Source: Symbiodinium natans (Eukaryota > Sar > Dinophyceae > Suessiales > Symbiodiniaceae). Taken from it: 64,000 bases of DNA. The stretch covers positions 574,501 through 638,500 of the forward strand of contig CAJNDS010002812.1 in the NCBI GenBank assembly GCA_905221605.1, given 5' to 3'. Below are positions 1-9,800 of the stretch, one piece after another. Position numbers and translations under genes: made by a program. The notes beneath the pieces were generated by a model, which was not told the DNA's origin, did not search any database, and worked only from the letters and a program-made list of their open reading frames with translations. The stretch's first letter is position 1, and every line of letters begins with the position of its first letter.

Positions 1-1126
1 CCTGAATAATTAGAATAGTGTTTTGAGCATTTTTAATAGAATAAGTACAAAGGGACCATAAGAGACTATTTTTACTACTTATTCCGACCCCTATATTACA
101 CTGCCACCTGAGGGGGTTTGCAAGAAGGGTTAAGGCGTCGAAACCCTCCAATTGTCAAGGGGCTCATGGTTCGGAGTTCCTTCTTCGGGTGGAGGATCGC
201 GGCTAGGTTCGTAATCCGTTCGTTCAATACCATGCGCGGGATGCATCTCCAGTAGATTTTAAGCTTAAGCATGTTGCAAGCAGCTTTGGGTCGATGTTTT
301 GGCTTCTCGCCTTGTGGAGGATACTCGGTTTCGTGTTTAGGGTTTAGGGTATAGGATTTAGGTTGTAGAGGGCTGACACCCAATTAGATACCCATGGATA
401 CCGAACCCCGGTGGGCTGATCATGCAAGGCCCAGGGCTTGTGATCGTAAACTTCCAGGTTCACGGGTTTAGGGTTTGGGGGTGCATGGTTGTCCTTACAT
501 CTGCGAGACATTGACACCATGGCCGCCACGTACAGGATGGACCCCTTAAACCCCAGATCCCATGAAGTATGGGCACCGTGCGGAGGCTTCGGCGTCGCTT
601 GGGCCAAGTCGGACATGCTAAGTGGGAGGAGGCATGCGCATCTTGTGGTTACACCCTTTACAGCAAACACGATCGCACCCGAACCCTGAACTCTACAACA
701 GGACCTACACAGATTCCGCCTCCCACCGGAACACTCAACACCTCCAAGACCTGTCTTCGTTTTATTAGGCTTGAGGCTCTCGGACTCTGGATTCGGCATG
801 AAGGGTTCTTCGCCCCCTAAACCCTAACCCCTAAACCCTAACCCCTAACCCCTAAACCCTAAACCCTAAACCCTAAACCCTAAACCCTAAACCGTTATGT
901 GATTAGAAACTCCACGCTCCAGGGCAAGTTAGGATCTTTCCGGGCCTTGGGGTCTCGACAGTGAACCCTCAGCCCAAAGCCCCAGAACCCTGAACCGTAA
1001 CAACCTACCCCTAGCATCTTGTAGTCTAAATCATGTTTGGCTAGTGATCTACTCTTTTTGCTAAGGTTCAGGGTACTCCGGTCAAACGGGCCCTAGAAAC
1101 CTAAAGCCTCGACATCCACGGCACAG
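1..1126. other. Non-genic stretch with telomere-like tracts
   Basis: I see no gene I can support here. A CCCTAAA-type tract lies at about 818-895, and short TTTAGGG pieces lie near 340 and 465-480. An open frame at 489-689 (+) reads fairly like protein, but it has no clear splice sites, and a second overlapping frame is open too, so I do not call it. The first 100 bases are AT-rich and resemble a stretch near 7850-7960 (both carry GGACCATAA and a nearby GACCC-TATATTA block), suggesting a dispersed repeat. Confidence 0.5.
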
Positions 1127-1795
1127 GAGGTGACTCTGGAGCAAGCCCAAGACAAGCTGCGGGGGTCGCGTGCAGCTCTGAGCGACCTGTCAGCAGACTC
1201 TAAACCCTACACCCTACACCCTAAACCCTAAACCCTAAACCCTAAACCCTAAACCCTAAACCCTAAACCCTAAACCCTAAACCCTAAACCCTAAACCCTA
1301 AACCAAGCATGCGAGCTCCAGGTGGGTCTCACAAGCACTGAGATCTTGGCTCAAGTTCTGTTGTGTCATTTTACACCGGTTTAGGGTTTAGGGTTTGGTT
1401 TAAGGGTTTAAGGGTTCAGGGTTTGGAGAGATTCAAGGTTGCTCTAGATAAGGTTATGGCTTCGAGCTTCAAACAACAACGTCCTCAAGTCCCCTTGAAA
1501 TGCTGCAAGAGTTAAGAAGAACCCGCATACGGCAAATCATGAACCCTGCAGCCCAAAGCCCTGAGAATGAACAAGCCTCGTGAACCTGCCTCAACTCCTA
1601 CACCCCTAAACCCTAAACCCTAAACCCTCAACTCCTACACCCCTAACTGCCAGCAGCCCAGAGTCCTAACCTCGCAAGAAGGCCAGAGCCAGGACGATCT
1701 GGACAGCCTCAAGGCAGAAGGATCTGAGGGAACTCGGGCCTCCGGTGTTGTTTGTGGTTGACGCAGCGAGGACGCCCCGTTACATAAGCCAATAA
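1127..1795 (+). CDS. 3' part of an unknown host gene, three inferred exons
   Basis: Inferred exons are 1127-1192 (begins EVTLEQAQDKL, helical), 1322-1378 (VGLTSTEILAQVLL) and 1679-1795 (contains DLRELGPPVLFVVDAAR, then TAA). The first starts after CACAG|G and ends before a GC donor. The second starts after CCAG|G and ends before GTTTAGGG. The third starts after GCAAG. All junctions are phase 0 and the last exon is a whole number of codons, so the chain is consistent. A CCCTAAA tract (1201-1305) fills the first intron and a TTTAGGG tract (1379-1423) opens the second. I do not recognise the protein. The 5' part lies upstream or outside the window. The last exon has a second open frame, so it is the least certain. 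Confidence 0.4.
1201..1305. repeat. Telomere-like CCCTAAA tract in an intron
   Basis: About 14 near-perfect copies of the 7-mer CCCTAAA lie between two inferred exons. The motif matches the TTTAGGG telomere repeat of plants, dinoflagellates and relatives, but here it is interstitial and intronic. Similar tracts recur every few hundred bases through the window. Confidence 0.9.
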
Positions 1796-2381
1796 TACAG
1801 GCAGCCTTTTTTAATTAGGTTACATGGCAGCCTAGTGGGTCCTTCGTTTGGCCTGGAGTTCTACCTAGAGCACCACAACAAAGCGACTTTTGTGAGGGTT
1901 CCAAAGCTCAATTGAAGGTAGCCTAAACCCTAAACCCTCAGCAATGCAGCCACACAGGTAGACGAGCTTGAAGGTGAAATCCCTGAACCCTAAACCCTAA
2001 ACCCGAAACCCGAAATCCGAAACCCGAAAACCCTGCACCCGAAAAATCCCAGTCTGTGCCCACCACGAGTCTCAGCACAGACCCTGCGGCACAAGGCTCA
2101 AGCCTGCCTCGGAACCCGAAATCCGTGAAGCCTACACCCCAAACCCTCTCCAAATCCTGAACCCAAAACCCCAAACCCTCCAAAACACCCCGAAAACCCT
2201 GAACCCTAAGCCCCGAACCTCCCCCCCCCCCACTCTAATTCCCCAAAAACCGTAACCCTAAACCCCAAACCCTCCCAAAAAAACCCTAGATCTAACCCTG
2301 AACCCTAAGCCCCCAGACCTCCCCCCACTTCAATTCCCGAAAAGCCTACAGCCTTGCCTTCTCGTCGGTTAAGCAATGCCA

Positions 2382-3806
2382 TGTCTCAGCTGCTTGGCCT
2401 GTTGGTCTTCCTTGTCGCTTGGATTGGCACTTGGGCGGGACAAGAAGGGGTTTAGGGTTTAGGGTGTAGGTGTATTCGGTCTAGGGTTTAGGGTTCAGCG
2501 GCGTCTTAGACGGTTCTAGGGCATAGGGCCACTTGAAGGTTCATGGGTAGGTAGAAGTAGGGTAGGTACTCCCAAAATAGGCCAGCCTAGAACCCAAATG
2601 CAACGACCCATGAACCTAAACCCAAAACCCCAAACCCTAGACCCGAGACCCTTCACCCTAAACCCTAAGCCCTAAGCCCTAAACCCTAAACCCTCAAGAA
2701 GCCTTTAAGTGCAAGAAGTCAGCCTTCAGGTCGGAGCCTCTGCTGCGGTGACCTTCGCAGACCTGGATGCCGCACCTCGGTGCCTACTGGCCCAAGCTCC
2801 CTGCAACACAGGGTTTAGGGTGTCGGGTTTCGGGTTTAGGGTTTAGGGTTTAGGGTTTAGGGCGCTACAACTAGAACCCCTCGCCCCCCTAGTCCTGAAG
2901 CAAACCGAGCCATTTCAACATTGAAGTCTTCAGCAAACCCCCAGGTGCAAACCAAGGTCTTATAGTGCTGATGGAAGGCTTACGGGATTTAGGGTTTAAG
3001 TTTTAGGGGTTAGGTTTTACAGGATTTAGGCCGCGGGGCCTTGTAATGCCACACCCTAAGACCCCAATCCGCTTGGCCACAGGCCTTTCGAGGTTAGCTC
3101 CAAACGCTGAAAAGGACCCACTTTGGTAAGCCATGCCCCTTTCGTCAGGGCCGGTAACCCTTTCCGAGGTTCCGCGCTCGGACTCGCTGGCAGACAGCTT
3201 CAAGGCACAACGCTTTGGCGCTGTCTTGTACGAAGGTTTTGCAACGGAGGGCTCCTTCTCATTCACTAAAGGGACTCTTTTTACCTACAGTTTAGTAGAA
3301 ACTACCCCTTAATTTGTTAGTAGAACCCATAAGACTGTAGGGAAATAGGACCCCAGGTAGCCCTCGTAATTATGGAGAGCGTATTGGGCCCTCTAGGAAG
3401 TCCCCGTTGTTGGTCCTCAGGTTCACCGTTGTTGGCGAATGGGCCCTGCATGTGCTAGATGGGTTTGGGGCTGGAGTTTCAGGGCGCGTGGGATTGTGTC
3501 AAGATGCCTGAATGCGTCCCTCTTGCAAGGTAGCACCCGTGGCCCTAAACCCTAAACCCTAAACCCACTAAACCCTAAACCCTAAACATTTTAGAAAACC
3601 GCAAGGATGGAACGGTAGAACATTTCCCCGCGCGTCTCTTGCAAATACACCCCCACTCCGCCCCGGATTCATGAAATCTCCCATATGCATGTGTGCATGT
3701 AAACATTAGATGGTCAGTTCAAAAAATGATGGTCACCTTTTTGGGTGCCGGGGGCTGCCTGGTACTTGTAACCCCAGAAAAGGACCCATAATTTAGACAA
3801 GTTACC

Positions 3807-3838
<32 letters not shown>

Positions 3839-6800
3839 TTCCATATATTACACAGGTTGCTAGGGCTATCGACCCCCCCCCCCTCCCCCTCCCCTGCCTA
3901 CTTCGGTACCGCAGGTCTAAAGCTTGTAAGAAAGGTCTCTCTGGTTCGGCCGGAGGGGGAGCCGGCTAACTCGGGTTCGCTTCTTGGCAGCACCGCCTCA
4001 GACTGGTATGCCTTCGGCACTTCGCTTCTGAGGTGTCCAGCAGTCAGGGATTTAGGGTTAGGGTTTGTGTTTTGGGTTTAGGGTTTGGGGGAGCGCTTGG
4101 CCTGGGAAGATTGGAATTTGGCATTGCTGCGGCACGCACAAGCAAATACACAGAGTCGGGTTTCACGTTTAATCCCTTCCCCCTAATATTAAGCCCCCCC
4201 CCCACCCCCTAGAATTAAACACCCCCCCCCTATACAAAATCATAACGATAAGGGGAGTATTTAATATATTTAGTGCTGGAGGGAAAGGGGGTTAATATTA
4301 GAGGGAGGGCTTTTCTACGATTTAGATACCTGTGATGCGCTCTCATGGCCTCAAAGGAAGACCATCGTGGAACAATCCAGTCTCCAGCTTCTCAGCGACT
4401 CGACACTTGTGTGTGCGGAGAGCAGCTTACGGTTTACCTTTTAGGGTTAAGGGTTTAGGGTTCAGGGTTTAGGGTTTAGGGTTCAGGGTTTAGGGTTCAG
4501 GGCTTAGGGTTTAGAGTTTCAGTTTTCTTCTCGTGATGCTGAGAGCTTCGGGGTCTTTGGGCTGAGGGCTCAGGTGCCTCGGGCTCAAGGCTGCCGGGCA
4601 TGGACTTGCTTGCTTGCTGCACCCTAAAGCCCCCAAACCCTGACCCAAATCAACCCCTGAACCCTAAACCCTAGACCCCAAACCCTAAACCCTAAACCCT
4701 AAACCCTAAACCCTAAACCCCAAACCCTGAAGTCCCAAGCCCTATAAGAGGTCTCTGGGCTCAAAGGTTGCCGGGGCGCAGGTGATGCAGAGCGGCAGAC
4801 GCTGGATGACTACGATGCCATCTTTGAGAAGTACTCCCTCTTCTGCAATGGCAGGCTTAGGGCGGGGGGTTTAGGGTTTAGGGGTTAGGGTTAGGGTTTA
4901 GGGTTTAGGGTTTAGGGTTTAGGGTTTAGGGTTTAGGGTTTAGGGTTTAGGGTTTAGGTTTTAGGGTTTAGGGTTTAGGGTTTAGGTGAGAAGGATATGG
5001 GGGGGCGGGGGGCTCGGAGGATGCTTGTAGGAAAGTTTAGGCTTTGGGTTTTCTAGGGTTTTAGGGTTTCGGAGTTTAGGGTAAAGAGTTTAGAGCTGTT
5101 CAGAGTTTGTAGGGTCTCGGAGTTTAGGGTTCGTGAAGCCAGAAGACCAAAGTTGAAACATGCCGGAACCTGCCCAAACCCTCTGAATTTATGGAGTAGA
5201 TCTTGCAGTTCAAGTTCACAAGAGGCCTCTAGTAGTGCACGCTATGTGTCTGAAGCAAAGGGGTATTGGGCTCTTGGGGTACCCTAAGACTCCAAGGGGC
5301 TAATAAGGAATTTGCGCTCCAGTGTGGGGCATGTTTGGGTTCTACTTTGAGCCTCACTGTACAGGCTATGGCCTTACTTCCTTCTCAGAGTGTCCTCATC
5401 CTTACATCATCTGGACACAGTGGCCTAAACAGGGTGTTGGATTGATGGGTTGAGGGCTTCGAGCCCGCTTGTGCAGGTGGCTGGGCGTCCAGGTTCTGCA
5501 GGACTCGCAGGATCTCATGTACTTGCAGCACATTGTGTTGCGTGGCTAGAAATGGCTTCATAAGTTCAGGGTCCCTAGACCCTGATACCCTAAACCCGAG
5601 TGTTGGATCTGTCTGTAACCAGGATCACGGGGCCAGATTCATGAAGGTCTCCAGCCCAAATCTGCTAAAGCTCCTGTGAGTTTGGGCCTCAAGACTCACC
5701 CTACCCAAGTCTCAGACCTCAGTCTTTGCAACGCCAAACACCAAAGCTCTCGGGGTTTGCAGATTCAGGAACGAGAGTGGTTCGAAACAATCATGCCAAG
5801 CTGAAGGGATGCGGTAGCCGTAAAGACTGCAAGGAATGATCTGGAGGCCGATGGTTCTTGTTTAAACATGATTAACATACAGTATCCAGTTGTAGCATTG
5901 CTTTAAGAGACGTCTTGAAAGAACCTTCTTGACTCCGAGGTATATGAAGAAGCCGGATGTCATCATTGAAACCGGTACCTACAAGGGAGGGTTGACGTAT
6001 TTTTTCGAAGCTCGGATGCAGTGAATGCTTTTGCTGCACAGAATTTCCTCTTCCTACAGTGGTGAGCCGTCATCCGTGCTTGTTTCCTGCATTTTCCTGC
6101 GCGTCAGCGACGCATCTGGGTGCCCAGCCGCGCTCAGGCTTCACAACAGATGTATCCACTGCAGTAGGTGGCGTTGTTGAGGTAAGACCAGAACAATTGC
6201 TGACAAAACCCTTGAAACCGACTTCGAGTAATCTATCTACTGTATTCGTATATTCCCTATTTCTTGGTAGCTTAGTGGTACCCTTTTGCCCTTTTTTTGT
6301 TGGTTCTAAAGAAACCCTTACAAAGTAGCCAACCCAAAAGTGTGACATGTTTACCGTGCTGGGCCGAGGCTACGATACTGGATTGGATCCAACGTGAGGA
6401 GGAGCATGACAGACCAACGTACGTACTGTCAGCGCCACGGCATAGGGGGTAGGGTCTGCAGGATAGGGTTTACGGATTCGGATTGTGCTGCTAAATCTGC
6501 GTTGCGTCGTCTCGGGGGCTTTGGTACATCTTGCACATGCGAAGTTTGCAGGTGAGTTGTGGCAGGTGTTGAATGGAACAACGTGTCTAGTCCGAGAATC
6601 TGATTAGCAGGGCCCCCCCCCCCATGTCCATGAATAAAGGAAAGGGTCGTATTATTTCCTGGGCTGTTTGGTCCTCTAGTCTTCTTATTTTGGATGGGTT
6701 TGGTTAATTTGCTTTCTCTACTTCTCGGTGTTTTATAATTCCCAGGGTCCGGCCCTGAATTCCAGTCCCGTAAGGGCTAGGTCAGCGAATGATGTGGGCA

Positions 6801-9800
6801 CCGAACCAAGCGCAGCAATACGGGATCGCAGTTTTGTGCTAGCTGCAGCCTCCAACTCAAGAAACAATCCAAGAGCACGTCGTGGGCAGCTGCTTACCTA
6901 AGCAAGTCAACATCTCTGTGCTTGTGGTCATCGTGGGCCCGCGGGCTTTCCATTATTTTCGGGGGTTTTATTAATCCCGAACTCTGGCCCTATTCTGTTC
7001 CCGTAAGGGGTAGGTCCGCCGAGTAGGTCAGGAGCGAATGCCCGCAAGCGAAGTAGTAAGGAATCGCAGTTTTAAGTCCCCAGCCTCCAACATGATATTT
7101 CAAGAAACAACTGTGGCCCACAAAAGTGATCATGCTGAAGGCCACAGGGAATACCAAAACACCCACATAAGAGAAAGCCCGTTGGGTTTACGATGACGAC
7201 AAGCACAGAGATGTTGAATTGCTGAAGTAAGCAGTTGCCCACGACGTGCTCTCGGATCTTTTCTTGAGGTGTTTTTCGTTTGTGCATTTTGGGCGGTTTT
7301 GGCTCCCGCCATGGAAAGTAGTTCTCCCGGAGGGTTCTGGCCAAACAAAAAGATTTGAGTCAAAAGCCTCGGATTACACGAATTGACGTGTCGTTTGGAG
7401 CGTCTCCCTCTCCTTCTTCGTTTGTTTTGACACTACCTTCGGTGCCTTCTGGTAACCCCCCCGTCACACGCACCCTTGTCACTCTCTGCTTCGAGAGTTG
7501 AACCTATAAGATGCAAAATGTTGGGTCTTGAGTTCCAGGGGCTTTGCTCAGCTAGTCGAGTTGTAAGTGACCTTGAGTATGTTTTTTCAGCAGGTAGCAT
7601 GATTCCTGATGTAATCCCCATGAAGCTGGACGAGTAGGTTTACCTGAAGATTCCAAAGTAACCTCTACTTCTATGGTGGGTTCCCTTAGAAAACTACAAG
7701 GGTGAGGGGCAGTTCAAAGGCAACCAATACCATGGCAGAGACTTGTCCCCATCACCAGCAGCGTCTACAGGAAGCGCCTATTCCTTCAAACTCCTTCAAG
7801 CCCCGGGCGCTTGCTGTTTGATGACGTAGGGTCATGCGTAATATAGGGGCCTCATAAGAATTACAAAGAGAGTTGTGGGAAGTTTTAGTGGTTATTATTG
7901 TATATTTATAAAGGACCATAAAGAAAGACTATTTGTACTTAATGCGACCCTTATATTAGGGCAGTTGCAGCTGCAACCGTGCGAAGTGTACATAAACCCC
8001 TACGCACCAAGGCTTCACACCTAACTTATAAGGCCAAAACCCCTCCACCCCAACCGCCAGACCCAAAGACCGGATTTCGGGTTGTTATAGGGTTTGGGTC
8101 TACCTGAACCCCCCCCCCAGCTACCCTTAATACAGGGGGTTTATACCCTACTATGATGGTTAAAGGATAGTTGGGCGGTGCTGGTATAGAGTTTAGGGTT
8201 TCGGGTTTCGAGTCGCTTCGTGTATCTGAGGTGGATAGACATCATCCAGACATGGTCGGGGCCTTAAGAATTCAAGGTCACAGCCTGGCCCACTTGTCTC
8301 CGACACCCTACCTGAAGGCTCCACTGTAGTTCAATGTAGGTCCTGCTTGCAATGCAAGCAGGGGGATTCTAGTATATACTACCTCAAAAAGGTACTACAG
8401 GGTGAACTCCTAAGACACTCTAAAGTAGGCCTTTTTTAAAACTCCAACCTTTTGTCAAAAAGATGTTTCCTGGGCTCCATAATGCATCGCCAGCACCCGC
8501 CATGCACCGAGGTCTTTGCAGCAAACTGGTTCTGCCCTCCTTGCGCAGACTGCGTGAAGAGCTATGCAACCCCAGTTTGGGAACGGAAGGCGAGTGGGAG
8601 CCGCCATGGGAATCGAGGAATCAAGAATGGGTCGTCCCAGCTAGGTCAAAACTTCAAGTCCCGCCCATGTAGAAGAGTAATAGAGTAAGAGCATGATAGG
8701 TAACGACAAAAAGGGTCTCCGGGCAGCGCGCTGCCAGGTCCGCTTCATACAGGGCTTGGCCGATGCCCAGGAGCGGAACCCAAGAGCATGGGCTTGGGCT
8801 TACACTTTTGTGGGTTGACCTGGGCGAACGCCTTACCCTGTTTCAAGAAGGACATGTCTTCTAGCCCTAAACCCCAAAGGTTGGGTCTCAAATACACCCG
8901 TGACTCTTGCTTACGTTGATGCTGACCCGAGAGGGCCCCACAAAGGAAATCAACCTTAGCTTTTCCTACTCTAGGTCTACCTATTCAGGTTCTAAGCCTT
9001 GCCTAGGGCGACCTGTGCCCACAAAGAGGGCACATGCAGTGTACAAAGTAGTTTAACGAGTATATAGGGGCCAAGCCCCGCCTAGACTTGAACGCAAGAC
9101 CCTTCAGAAGGGGATCTACCGTAAAGTGTGATAGAGGGGGATAGAAGGCACCTAGTTGCCTAAGTCCCTACTAGGAACTAGTCAGGTGTTCGTCTCCAGG
9201 TTTGTGAATCGGGCATTGACGTGGGCTTGCGGCTCCTTGGATTCTGGGTTTTAAGGGTTTGGGGTTTAGGGTTCACTTGGTCATAGTTGGGTAACATTTT
9301 ACATTTTTAAGAGTACTTAAAACCCAACAAGGAATCTAGATGTAAATTTTCTATACGATCCCAACCATGAGCTAGTGCAGGGTTCCTCTAGGATCAGCTA
9401 GATGGGCCCTTGCCTCCATTTAAAAGGTTCTGAAGTCTTGGGTGCGTATGGGGTTTATAAAGGGTATAGGGCCCATGCTCAACCCTAAACCCGTAACCCG
9501 TAAACCCTAAACCCTAAACCCTAAGAGTTCCCCTGTGGAGCAACTTCTCAGCTGGCGCAAGGAGACATTTCAAGCTGTCGCCGGCAACATGCATGCCCCC
9601 TGCTTGCAGCGGACGTGTAGGAACCAGGGGTGTTCTTCTAGTATTTGCTTAAGAGCCCCAAGAACTACAAGAACATAGTCTCCATATGACCCTTATCAGA
9701 AGGACTTTTATGTTATTTTTTTTGCGGGGGGGGGGGGGGGGGGGGGGGGGGCAGGGGGTTCTTCAGCAAATAGTAGTTATGGTTTCGGAGGTCAATGTGG

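Noticed and set aside
818-895. A true chromosome end
   Set aside because: Telomere-like tracts occur in both orientations throughout the window, often inside introns.
1346-1355. TTGGCTCAAG as a second spliced-leader remnant
   Set aside because: It lies within an inferred exon (codons for ILAQV) with matching phase, so it is better explained as coding sequence.
5440-5575. A coding-like - strand frame (VLQVHEILRVLQNL)
   Set aside because: The + strand of the same bases gives the CmcI hallmark WLGVQVLQ…DLMYLQ with phase-matched junctions; the - frame is its shadow.
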